A DNA stretch of 9,756 bases. Origin: Nitrosopumilaceae archaeon (GTDB lineage: Archaea; Thermoproteota; Nitrososphaeria; Nitrososphaerales; Nitrosopumilaceae). The first letter of the stretch is position 1; every line of letters starts with the position of its first letter. Under the pieces are notes generated by a model. It saw only the letters and a program-made list of their open reading frames with translations, was not told where the DNA came from and ran no database searches. Shown here piece after piece: positions 1 through 6,281 of the stretch. The stretch covers positions 31,912-41,667 of the forward strand of contig DUJB01000076.1 of the NCBI GenBank assembly GCA_013330055.1, read 5' to 3'. Position numbers and translations under genes: made by a program.

Positions 1-153
1 GATTTTTCTTTCCATCACGCTGAAAATACCGAGTTTTGTGATAAATTGGATACATGGGTTACCCCAGGAATGCCGTACATACTTTACATAACTGCAGGAT
101 TTGTAGTGCAACTTCTTTTTGGAGATATTGTTTTTATTATAGATAATTTTTAG
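1..153 (+). CDS. C-terminal fragment of a probable archaeal prepilin/preflagellin peptidase (A24 family)
   Basis: An open frame enters from the left edge and ends at TAG 151-153, giving the last 50 residues of a protein. The tail has a Thr-Pro-Gly-Met-Pro segment followed by a hydrophobic stretch (about residues 27-49, from YILYITAG through LLFGDIVFII). This resembles the final transmembrane helix of archaeal FlaK/PibD-like aspartic peptidases, membrane enzymes that cleave the leader peptides of archaellins and pilins. Archaeal members carry a similar TPG-P motif before their last helix. The catalytic aspartates and the GxGD motif lie outside the window, so the family call rests on the tail alone. 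A different polytopic membrane protein remains possible. Confidence 0.5.
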   Translation, partial: DFSFHHAENTEFCDKLDTWVTPGMPYILYITAGFVVQLLFGDIVFIIDNF

Positions 154-205
154 TGAAATCTTTCTCAGAGCCATCGTAGGCAAATAACTGTCAATTATGG
201 TGTAA

Positions 206-217
206 TTTTTTCTTTTT
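206..217 (+). terminator. T-rich tract, possible archaeal terminator
   Basis: Eleven of twelve bases are T on the plus strand, about 50 nt after the stop of the upstream gene and before the TATA box of the next one. Archaeal RNA polymerase terminates at oligo-T runs without needing a hairpin. The position fits termination of the peptidase transcript. In AT-rich DNA such runs are common, so support is moderate. Confidence 0.4.
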
Positions 218-231
218 ACATACACAACTTC

Positions 232-239
232 TTTATATT
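232..239 (+). promoter_or_regulatory. TATA box for the gene starting at 261
   Basis: TTTATATT is centred about 26 nt upstream of ATG 261. This is the usual archaeal TATA-to-start-site distance, so transcription would begin at or next to the start codon and give a leaderless mRNA. The spacing favours ATG 261 over the in-frame TTG at 252. Confidence 0.55.
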
Positions 240-260
240 AAAAACACCCTTTTGACCTAT

Positions 261-755
261 ATGTCATCTGATGATACAGACATAGATGGAGATCTAGGCG
301 AAGTCATAAAGACCTTGGAAACCCTGATAGACGAGGCAGTCCAAGTATATGAGTTAGATAAGGAAAAGGTTAACGTAATAGATGAATTATACAATTCTTT
401 AAAAGTAATAACAAGTTTTCTTGGTTTTTCGGTCGATTTGTATCCAGAACTTTTGAATCTCCCACCAGGTTCAAGAGCTGTACTTACTCCGTCACTTGAT
501 ATCGTACTTATAAGACCAAACTTCAAATCCGAGACAAAGAAACTAGATCAATTTTCATTAGAAGAGGTAACAAATATCATAAGATATGGCACTCCTGCAT
601 TGATAAGCATGGCAAGTGCTGATAGAACATACAAAAATAGACGAATTTCTTTCTTGAAAAGCGCTGCTGCAAAACTAAAGCAAGTATCACATGCAAATGT
701 TGATGAGAATGCAATGACAGATAGTTCAAGACGTATGGAAAGAGTTGAAAGTTAA
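261..755 (+). CDS. Conserved-looking acidic protein of unknown function, first gene of a three-gene unit
   Basis: Encodes 164 aa from ATG 261. An in-frame TTG at 252 is possible, but the TATA box placement argues against it. I do not recognise the family. The N-terminus is strongly acidic (repeated Asp in the first 12 residues). It is followed by predicted amphipathic helices, then a more ordered centre with LPPGSRAVLTPSLD and a stretch ending in IIRYGTPALISMASAD, and a Lys/Arg-containing helix near the C-terminus. No signal peptide, transmembrane segment, Cys motif or nucleotide-binding loop is visible, so a soluble cytoplasmic protein is likely. Its TAA overlaps the ATG of the next gene by one base, implying translational coupling. 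The gene leads a unit that ends in a TrmB-type regulator, but its role is unknown. Confidence 0.75.
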   Translation: MSSDDTDIDGDLGEVIKTLETLIDEAVQVYELDKEKVNVIDELYNSLKVITSFLGFSVDLYPELLNLPPGSRAVLTPSLDIVLIRPNFKSETKKLDQFSLEEVTNIIRYGTPALISMASADRTYKNRRISFLKSAAAKLKQVSHANVDENAMTDSSRRMERVES

Positions 756-1249
756 TGCAGAACAGAAAAACATGTGAAGTCTGTATAATTGACGGATTCG
801 AGTCAAGGAGAGACTATCATCTTACAGACTTAAAAAAGGAGACAAAGGCTTGCTCAGAAATAATGGGTTTGAAGCTCAGAGTAGATAATGCTTCTAAATC
901 CTCAGATTTTGTAGAGTTTAATGAACAACTAGTAGGAGATTATCAAAAAATGAAAAAAAGGCAAGAAAAAAAATCAAACTTGATTGACATGAATAGGGAT
1001 TCCATCCGTAATGGGAGTGGATTGATAGGGAAAAATTCCAAAGATTCAGAAGAAATGAAGTCAATGGTTGCCAATACACAAAAGATCAAAGAACGGATAG
1101 TTGGCCTTTCTTTAACAAGTCTGGAAACCGGGATCAAGCGTGCTGATATTTTCAGGTACGAATTGCCACTTGAGTCATCATCATTAAAATTCACCTCATC
1201 CAATACCCAATTCTCTCATTTTTCGATCATTAATGAAGGTGCTCAATGA
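755..1249 (+). CDS. Hypothetical protein, second gene of the TrmB-containing unit
   Basis: Encodes 164 aa starting at ATG 755, which shares one base with the preceding stop codon. The family is not recognised. The N-terminus has a CEVC pair (residues 7-10) and a single later Cys at about 33, too few for a convincing zinc ribbon. The middle (about residues 65-120) is rich in Lys, Glu, Ser and Met and looks helical or partly disordered. No membrane segment or catalytic motif is visible. It ends one base before the preferred ATG of the TrmB-like gene, and that gene's Shine-Dalgarno-like sequence lies inside the end of this gene. The tight packing argues that it is expressed. Confidence in its reality comes mainly from that context and the uninterrupted frame. 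Confidence 0.65.
   Translation: MQNRKTCEVCIIDGFESRRDYHLTDLKKETKACSEIMGLKLRVDNASKSSDFVEFNEQLVGDYQKMKKRQEKKSNLIDMNRDSIRNGSGLIGKNSKDSEEMKSMVANTQKIKERIVGLSLTSLETGIKRADIFRYELPLESSSLKFTSSNTQFSHFSIINEGAQ
1235..1241 (+). promoter_or_regulatory. Shine-Dalgarno-like GAAGGTG deciding the TrmB-like start
   Basis: GAAGGTG matches part of the AGGAGGTGAT anti-SD partner and lies 9 nt before ATG 1251. It supports ATG 1251 rather than the in-frame ATG 1233, which lies immediately upstream of and overlaps this motif. Internal genes of archaeal operons commonly use SD sites, while first genes are leaderless. Confidence 0.5.
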
Positions 1250-1250
1250 G

Positions 1251-2285
1251 ATGGAACAATCAAAATCTGATAAAATTCCCTCAAAAAAATTAGATGATCC
1301 ACAAGAAATAGGCACTGAAATTGAAGAAACTAACATCACTCGATCACATAAACGATCAGATCGATCAAAACTAGTTAACTCGCGCACAATATATCCCACC
1401 AACAATTCTACCAACTACACGGGAAATAGAATGAACCAAGAACAAGTAGGAATGACAGCGTTTGATTCGACTCCAGATTCTGGAATGTATGATTACAGAG
1501 TATCTTTGGAGAAATTAAAAGATGAATTATCAAAATTTGGCCTTACTGCAAACCAGTCAAAGGTCTACATATATTTAGGAAAATACGGGTCTAAGACTGC
1601 TCCGGAAGCATGTAGAGCATTAAAAATACCAAGAACTGAAACTTATCATCTGCTTACTACCTTACAAAATAAGGGTATAGTTTCTGCCACATTCCAACAT
1701 CCAATAAGATTTTCAGCTTTGCCATTAGATAAAGCCGTTTGGGTACTTGTAAACGCAGAAAAAGAGAGAGTGAAGTCGCTAGAAAAACAAGAAAAAGACA
1801 TAGTTGAGTTATGGAATGGCATTCCAGATTTTAACACAGGCCCTATAGAAACAAAGGAAGAAAAGTTCCAGATGCTACAGGGTGCAAATCAAATTAATAG
1901 TAAGATCCAAGATATGATTACCAAATCAGCAGAAGAAATCCTTGTTCTAGGTTCTGAAAAAGACTTTCTAAGATTTTACCATTCAGATTTCTTGTCACCT
2001 TTAAATGATTCCAAAGCTGATGTTAAAATACTCACCTCATGTTCTGAAAAAACTCTTTACATTTTCGATGAAGCCGATAAAACAGATATAAAATTAATGC
2101 CAGTCGATATTAAGGAAGACATTTGTTTTATGGTCATGGGTGACGCAGTGTTATTCTTTATGAAAAACGCAAGCCAACCTGCGCAAAACTCGATGGCAAT
2201 GTGGACTAACTCTATTGCAATGGTTCAATCAATGAGACTGTTGTTTAATTCGGTTTGGTCTAAATCTAAAGGCATTCATCCATAA
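1251..2285 (+). CDS. TrmB-type transcriptional regulator with long disordered N-terminus
   Basis: Encodes 344 aa from ATG 1251. ATG 1233, 1431 and 1452 are alternative in-frame starts. The first ~70 residues are polar and low in complexity (Ser, Asn, Thr, Lys and Arg, including RSHKRSDRSK) and look disordered. A winged helix-turn-helix follows at about residues 91-154: a helix containing LTANQSKVYIYLGKYG, then TAPEACRALKIPRTETYHLL as the recognition region, then a wing. This is the TrmB-family DNA-binding domain, in which one protein typically both represses and activates archaeal genes. A charged coiled-coil-like helix (about 160-190) leads to a C-terminal domain (about 205-339) resembling the PLD-like TrmB effector region. 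The classical sugar-binding extension is not evident. It closes the three-gene unit and converges with the KaiC-like gene, with one base between stops. DNA-binding function is confident; its ligand and targets are unknown. Confidence 0.8.
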   Translation: MEQSKSDKIPSKKLDDPQEIGTEIEETNITRSHKRSDRSKLVNSRTIYPTNNSTNYTGNRMNQEQVGMTAFDSTPDSGMYDYRVSLEKLKDELSKFGLTANQSKVYIYLGKYGSKTAPEACRALKIPRTETYHLLTTLQNKGIVSATFQHPIRFSALPLDKAVWVLVNAEKERVKSLEKQEKDIVELWNGIPDFNTGPIETKEEKFQMLQGANQINSKIQDMITKSAEEILVLGSEKDFLRFYHSDFLSPLNDSKADVKILTSCSEKTLYIFDEADKTDIKLMPVDIKEDICFMVMGDAVLFFMKNASQPAQNSMAMWTNSIAMVQSMRLLFNSVWSKSKGIHP

Positions 2286-2286
2286 A

Positions 2287-3024
2287 CTAGGGCGTCAGCT
2301 TTGGATGCACTAGTTGTAATCCTGTGTCACTAAGTTTTATAGGATAGATTTGTTCGCTGTGGCGAACTCCTCTCATTTTAAGAACCTGCAATGTTCTTTC
2401 CATAGCATTTTCTCTTTGTGAATGGTTGAGCAAAATAATTCCAGAAGCAACATACCACTCTGTTGGAATTCTCTCAGTTGAATTGCTTTCTGATATCAGG
2501 ATTGATGTACAGTGTCTGTCTTCTAAAGCTTGGAGCATTCCCTGCAGTCCTTGCCTCACATAGAATTTGTTTGCATATTGCATTGCAAGGACAGTAAGAG
2601 AATCTACAACAAGGCGCTTTGCGCCTATTCGTTTTATGCTGCTTACGATTAGTTGCGTCAAGTGCATAAATGGAAGTGTTTCTCCTCTGTAAAGCGAATC
2701 GTCTAGTTCTACAAAGCCTTCTTCCATTTTAAAAGGCCTAGCATCAATAATTAACATTTTTCCATCATCAATGAGTTTTTGAATATCCCAACCATACATT
2801 TTAAAATCATTTTTTATTTCACGTGGACTTTCAGCTAATGTGACATATACTACCGGTTCATCAAAATCTTTCGCGCCAACATAAAGATACTGCATTCCAA
2901 ATGTTGTCTTTCCACTACCAGGAGGACCTGACAATACGATTGTTTTTCCTTCCCTGAATCCTCCAGATAATATTGAATCAAGTCCTGGAATTCCAGTTCT
3001 TACTTTAATCGAAGATTCTATCAC
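2287..3024 (-). CDS. KaiC-like / RadA-fold single-domain ATPase
   Basis: Encodes 245 aa, starting at GTG (complement of 3022-3024). The GTG is supported by a TATA box centred 26-27 nt upstream. The N-terminus GIPGLDSILSGGF is the KaiC-family lead-in. Walker A is GPPGSGKTT (residues 33-41) and Walker B is RLVVDS (137-142). The segment YVTLAESPREI (60-70) corresponds to the KaiC region with paired catalytic glutamates, but only E65 is present here. The C-terminal part (RTLQVLKMRG, about 210-225) matches the substrate-contact loops of the family. It is a RecA/RadA superfamily ATPase with one KaiC domain. Such archaeal proteins are often linked to signalling or motility, and the prepilin peptidase about 2 kb away is suggestive only. 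ATPase fold is confident; cellular role is unknown. Confidence 0.85.
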   Translation of the reverse strand: MIESSIKVRTGIPGLDSILSGGFREGKTIVLSGPPGSGKTTFGMQYLYVGAKDFDEPVVYVTLAESPREIKNDFKMYGWDIQKLIDDGKMLIIDARPFKMEEGFVELDDSLYRGETLPFMHLTQLIVSSIKRIGAKRLVVDSLTVLAMQYANKFYVRQGLQGMLQALEDRHCTSILISESNSTERIPTEWYVASGIILLNHSQRENAMERTLQVLKMRGVRHSEQIYPIKLSDTGLQLVHPKLTP

Positions 3025-3046
3025 GCAACCATATCTTACAAAAGTC

Positions 3047-3054
3047 TATTTAAA
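3047..3054 (-). promoter_or_regulatory. TATA box for the KaiC-like gene
   Basis: On the minus strand this reads TTTAAATA, a near-ideal archaeal TATA element. It is centred 26-27 nt from the GTG start, which predicts a leaderless transcript and supports the non-ATG start. Confidence 0.6.
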
Positions 3055-3069
3055 GAATAGTAACAATCT

Positions 3070-3171
3070 TCATGTAACTGTTTCCATCTTCGGAATTATT
3101 TTTTCAGGAAAAAATATTTGTCAAACAATTGTTTCCATTTCTGGTACAATTTTGTAAATAAAAATTTCAGA
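3070..3171. repeat. Imperfect direct repeat, two units 51 bp apart
   Basis: Unit 1 is 3070-3120 and unit 2 is 3121-3171. Both contain GTTTCCATYT, then GG, then ATTTT and an A-run, in the same register. About 32 of 45 aligned positions agree by eye. The units are directly adjacent, lie upstream of the KaiC-like promoter, and end about 35-40 bp before the purK TATA box. Read on the minus strand, each unit could encode KI[IV]P[KE]MET followed two residues later by TGA. This suggests either duplicated gene-end remnants or a tandem regulatory site. No start codon makes these a convincing gene. Confidence 0.5.
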
Positions 3172-3208
3172 GTAAAAAAGATGATAGAAAAACAACTCAT
3201 AGTTAACA

Positions 3209-3216
3209 ATTTTAAG
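3209..3216 (+). promoter_or_regulatory. TATA-like box for purK
   Basis: ATTTTAAG is centred about 26-27 nt upstream of the TTG start of purK. The spacing predicts a leaderless mRNA and supports TTG as the true start. No better-placed start codon exists in frame. Confidence 0.5.
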
Positions 3217-3238
3217 ACATGAAAAGATAGATCTTACA

Positions 3239-4387
3239 TTGACAAAGATTCTTGGGATAATAGGCGGTGGACAGCTTGGAATGATGCTTACAGAAGCAGC
3301 AAAAAAAATGAATGAGCATATTTCTGATGTGATTGTATTAGACCCAACAAAAAATTGTCCTGCCTCAAAAGTTGGTGCAAGACAAATTGTTGGAGATTTT
3401 AAAGATAAAAATGCCATTGTAGAATTGTCATTGCAGTCAGACATCATAACATATGAGATAGAATCCGGAGATAGTGAGGTTTTAGAGTCGATAAATTCTG
3501 GGATGACAATAAATCCGGCTCCTTCTACTCTGAGGATTATTCAAGACAAGTACATGCAGAAGAAATTCTTACGTGAAAACGGTTTACCAGTACCGGATTT
3601 TGTGGAGATTAATTCGTTTGAAGACGCCAAGGAAAAGATCAAGTCCTTTGGATATCCTGTAATGCTAAAGGCTAGAAGAGACGCTTATGATGGAAGAGGC
3701 AATTTTAGGATAGAAAATCCAGAAGAGATAACACAAGCATACGAACAATTTAGTGGGAGACCAATGATGCTTGAAAAAGTAGTTGATTTTGAAATGGAAG
3801 TGTCAGTAATCGCTGCAAGAAACACAAACGGACAAATTGCAACCTATCCTCTAGTAGAAAACATTCATGAAGAAAATATTCTAAAACTAACAATTGCACC
3901 TGCTAGAGTTAATAAAAAAATTTCAGAAGAGGCCGAAAACATTGCCAAAAAAACAATGGAAGTATTCCATGGTGCAGGAGTATTTGGCATTGAAATGTTT
4001 GTAACAAAAGACGATCGAGTTCTCATTAATGAAATAGCTCCACGAGTACATAATTCTGGGCATCATACTTTGCAATCCAGTTCAACATCTCAGTTTGAAC
4101 AGCACCTGAGAGCAATTCTAGGATTAGAGCTTGGTAATACTGATCTTTTACATCATACTGTAATGTGCAATATCTTAGGGCCGCAAGAATTTCAAGGAAA
4201 ATACAAACCATTAACAATCGAGCAAAACAACGGAGTTTATCTAAAGATGTATCAAAAAGATGAAGTAAAACCCCAAAGAAAAATGGGACATTTCAACGTA
4301 GTAGATGTAAAGGATACAAAAGATACTAATATGCTTCTCAAAAAAGTTGAAGAAGTTAAAAGTTTAATAAAATTCAGTCCCGTTTGA
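3239..4387 (+). CDS. purK: N5-carboxyaminoimidazole ribonucleotide synthase (ATP-grasp)
   Basis: Encodes 382 aa, a normal PurK length. The start codon is TTG. The enzyme uses ATP and bicarbonate to carboxylate AIR to N5-CAIR in de novo purine synthesis, in the cytoplasm. The N-terminus IIGGGQLGMM (7-16) is the PurK nucleotide-fold signature. The ATP-grasp domain shows KARRDAYDGRGN (144-155), equivalent to the family's K-R-GYDGKGQ motif, and NEIAPRVHNSGHHT (264-277), the classic PurK metal/phosphate-binding signature. ENIHEENILKLTIAPA (207-222) corresponds to the conserved E-N-H-ILxxSIAPA segment. The purE ATG lies 4 nt after the TGA, so PurK and PurE are co-transcribed and act in succession. 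No truncation or missing key residue is seen. Confidence 0.96.
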   Translation: MTKILGIIGGGQLGMMLTEAAKKMNEHISDVIVLDPTKNCPASKVGARQIVGDFKDKNAIVELSLQSDIITYEIESGDSEVLESINSGMTINPAPSTLRIIQDKYMQKKFLRENGLPVPDFVEINSFEDAKEKIKSFGYPVMLKARRDAYDGRGNFRIENPEEITQAYEQFSGRPMMLEKVVDFEMEVSVIAARNTNGQIATYPLVENIHEENILKLTIAPARVNKKISEEAENIAKKTMEVFHGAGVFGIEMFVTKDDRVLINEIAPRVHNSGHHTLQSSSTSQFEQHLRAILGLELGNTDLLHHTVMCNILGPQEFQGKYKPLTIEQNNGVYLKMYQKDEVKPQRKMGHFNVVDVKDTKDTNMLLKKVEEVKSLIKFSPV

Positions 4388-4391
4388 TCTT

Positions 4392-4967
4392 ATGAGTTAT
4401 TCAAAAAAATCACTGATCGGAATTATCATGGGTTCAAGCTCAGATAGTAAAATAATGCATAGTGCTGCAGAGATTCTTGGTGAGTTTGGAGTGAAACATG
4501 AGGATCAAATCATTTCTGCTCACAGAACGCCAACTAGGCTTTTAGATTATGCAAAACATGCAGAAAAAAGCGGATTCAAAGTGATAATAGCAGGCGCTGG
4601 AGGTTCTGCTCATCTTCCAGGAATGATTTCCTCTCACACAGTAATTCCAGTAATAGGAGTACCCATAATGGTATACAATGATAAATCAGGAAGTTCGGAT
4701 CGGTTCAAATTTTCAGCATTTGGAGGGCTGGATTCGCTTCTATCCATATCTGAAATGCCTACTGGTTCTCCCGTTGTAACTGTGGGAGTAAACAAGGCAG
4801 CTAATGCTGCCTTGTATGCATTAAAGATACTTGCTAATGAGTTTCCAGAACTCCAGAAAAAACTAAAAAAGCATAAAGAAAAACAGCATCATTCTGTAAT
4901 TAAAGAATCTGAAGAGATGAAAAAAATCGGGTTATCCAAATTTGCAAAGAAGAAATACAGGATATAA
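4392..4967 (+). CDS. purE: N5-CAIR mutase (class I PurE) with insertion and basic tail
   Basis: Encodes 191 aa. PurE moves the carboxylate of N5-CAIR to C4 of the imidazole, giving CAIR, after PurK. Class I signatures are present: IIMGSSSDSKIM (11-22), ISAHRTP with the catalytic His (41-47), AGAGGSAHLPGM (67-78), PVIGVP (86-91) and GGLDSLLSISEMP (111-123). Two oddities stand out. Between GVPI and GGLDSLLS there are 18 residues, including YNDKSGSSDRFKF, where bacterial class I enzymes have about six. The C-terminus after residue 153 is a Lys-rich tail of nearly 40 residues, so the protein exceeds the usual 160-170 aa. Catalytic residues appear intact. It lies 4 nt behind purK, with the next gene 14 nt downstream. 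Confidence 0.95.
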   Translation: MSYSKKSLIGIIMGSSSDSKIMHSAAEILGEFGVKHEDQIISAHRTPTRLLDYAKHAEKSGFKVIIAGAGGSAHLPGMISSHTVIPVIGVPIMVYNDKSGSSDRFKFSAFGGLDSLLSISEMPTGSPVVTVGVNKAANAALYALKILANEFPELQKKLKKHKEKQHHSVIKESEEMKKIGLSKFAKKKYRI

Positions 4968-4981
4968 CATATTTTGCACAG

Positions 4982-5524
4982 TTGGAAATAAAGGAAATTC
5001 TTTACACTTCTATCGATAAGCATAGCAAGTATCTTGTTTCAGATATTGCACAGGGCAAAAGCCCCGAAGTCATAAGAGTCATATATCAAGAATGTGAAGA
5101 CCAACTTGATAAACTGGCTGAGAACAAATCAGAGGCCCTAGGAATATTTGTAGAAGGGTTGATTCATTATCTTTTAACCACTGCACTGATTCCAAGTCAG
5201 CGAAAAATTACTTCCAATAGTGTTTATGTGGATATCGCGATACCGGATATTAAAACCCTAAACACAATTCCACAAGATGCATTGATCATATCATTTCCAA
5301 AAACAAATGATCTTCCTACAATAAAAAACAGATTAGAAGAGATTGTCAAGATTCAACCAATTAAAGAAAACATATGGTTTGTTTTAGAAGATTGGATAGA
5401 TATAGGAATCAGAATATACACCGTCAACAATATAGGAGATTTTCCTTTCTCGAATATAATTAACGACATAATTGGTTTCCTTACCAATAAAAAGCAGTCA
5501 AAACTTAAGCTTTTTAGGATATGA
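4982..5524 (+). CDS. Unrecognised protein co-directional with purKE
   Basis: Encodes 180 aa starting at TTG 4982. The frame is open only from about 4913, and no other usable start lies upstream. Apart from the initiator there is no Met in the protein. The family is not recognised. An N-terminal helical region (about 1-70) contains FVEGLIHYLL. It is followed by VYVDIAIPD (81-89), DALIISFPK (99-107) and a later strand-rich part containing IWFVLEDWIDIGIRIYTV. The E-D-x-K order loosely recalls a degraded PD-(D/E)XK nuclease fold, but this is only a visual impression. No membrane segment or signal peptide is seen. The 14-nt gap after purE suggests co-transcription, which alone does not imply a purine role. 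Its end overlaps the convergent bioD end by 11 bp. Confidence 0.75.
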   Translation: MEIKEILYTSIDKHSKYLVSDIAQGKSPEVIRVIYQECEDQLDKLAENKSEALGIFVEGLIHYLLTTALIPSQRKITSNSVYVDIAIPDIKTLNTIPQDALIISFPKTNDLPTIKNRLEEIVKIQPIKENIWFVLEDWIDIGIRIYTVNNIGDFPFSNIINDIIGFLTNKKQSKLKLFRI

Positions 5525-6206
5525 GTGACTCAACGTCGACTTTTTTGCCTACCATCTCAATCATTGCATCAATTTTGTTGTAATCCTTTATGAAGGGCAC
5601 CACTCCCAAAATATCCAAACCAGTAATCTCGTGTAATGTGATAGGTGCATTTTTTTCTACAGCTGAGCCTTTTTCATCAAAATTGTTTATGACAAGTCCT
5701 TTTACTTTGATACCGAAATCTTTGCATAATTGATATGTCATCACAGTGTGATTCAATGTTCCAAGAGTTGCCCTTGTTACAATAATTGTTTCAATATCCA
5801 TTGCCTTTATCATATCAACAACAAAGAAATTTTTTGTAATAGGTGTCATTATCCCCCCTATTCCTTCTACTAACAATACGTCATGAATAGATAATAATTT
5901 TGTAAATGTTGTAAGGATCAGTGGCATATCTACAGGCAATGACAAAAGTTTTGTTGCGTCATATGGGGAAGTCGGAATTGGTAGAAATACAGGATTTATC
6001 AAATCTTCTGAATCTTTTGTTCTAGAAGCTTCCACAATAATACCAACATCCAATGATTTGAATCCTGTTTTTTGTGTAATGCCTGTAGCAATAGGTTTCA
6101 TTACGCCTACATTAACACCAAGTTTTCTCATTGAGCCAGCAAGGCCTGCAGTGATTACAGTTTTTCCTACTCCAGTATCAGTGCCAGTTATGAAATACGC
6201 TTTCAT
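5514..6206 (-). CDS. bioD: Dethiobiotin synthetase
   Basis: Encodes 230 aa from ATG (complement of 6204-6206). A TTG two codons upstream (6212) is an alternative. BioD uses ATP and CO2 to close the ureido ring on 7,8-diaminopelargonic acid, forming dethiobiotin. The P-loop GTDTGVGKT (8-16) is the exact family signature. MKPIATG (36-42) supplies the conserved substrate Lys, VEGIGG (113-118) the Mg/ATP-binding Glu, and TRATLGTLNHT (144-154) and INNF (173-176) the dimer-side and base-binding segments. VVPFI near 192-196 is also typical. It diverges from bioA, the preceding pathway step, so both are driven from the 75-bp region between them. No missing residue is noted. Confidence 0.95.
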   Translation of the reverse strand: MKAYFITGTDTGVGKTVITAGLAGSMRKLGVNVGVMKPIATGITQKTGFKSLDVGIIVEASRTKDSEDLINPVFLPIPTSPYDATKLLSLPVDMPLILTTFTKLLSIHDVLLVEGIGGIMTPITKNFFVVDMIKAMDIETIIVTRATLGTLNHTVMTYQLCKDFGIKVKGLVINNFDEKGSAVEKNAPITLHEITGLDILGVVPFIKDYNKIDAMIEMVGKKVDVESLIS

Positions 6207-6230
6207 GGTCAATATCCTTTACAAAACATT

Positions 6231-6239
6231 CCTTAAGAG
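6231..6239 (-). promoter_or_regulatory. Weak TATA-like element for bioD
   Basis: On the minus strand this reads CTCTTAAGG, centred about 28-29 nt upstream of the bioD ATG 6206. It is a poor TATA match in a suitable position, implying a leader of 0-3 nt. The element is near the bioA promoter on the opposite strand. Confidence 0.35.
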
Positions 6240-6250
6240 TTCACCGTACC

Positions 6251-6259
6251 ATTATTAAT
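6251..6259 (+). promoter_or_regulatory. TATA box for bioA
   Basis: ATTATTAAT is centred 27 nt upstream of ATG 6282, the expected distance for a leaderless archaeal transcript starting at the bioA ATG. Confidence 0.5.
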
Positions 6260-6281
6260 GCCAAAGCCAGAGTTGCACTAA

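Noticed and set aside
257..526. 89-aa minus-strand frame opposite the gene at 261
   Set aside because: It is Ser/Thr-rich antisense of an acidic coding sequence, with no promoter or neighbour support.
943..1203. 86-aa minus-strand frame inside the second hypothetical gene
   Set aside because: It is antisense to a frame that is tightly coupled to both neighbours; it has no promoter and its composition is typical of a shadow frame.
3121..3447. 108-aa minus-strand frame overlapping the purK start
   Set aside because: Most of it is antisense to the conserved N-terminus of purK, and no promoter fits. Only its last part is non-overlapping, and that is better described as the direct repeat.
6217..6227. 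TTGTAAAGG-like half-site (minus strand TTTTGTAAAGG) in the bioD-bioA region, resembling one BirA arm
   Set aside because: The last two bases of the arm differ, and no matching second arm occurs 14-16 nt away on either side, so it is probably chance in AT-rich DNA.
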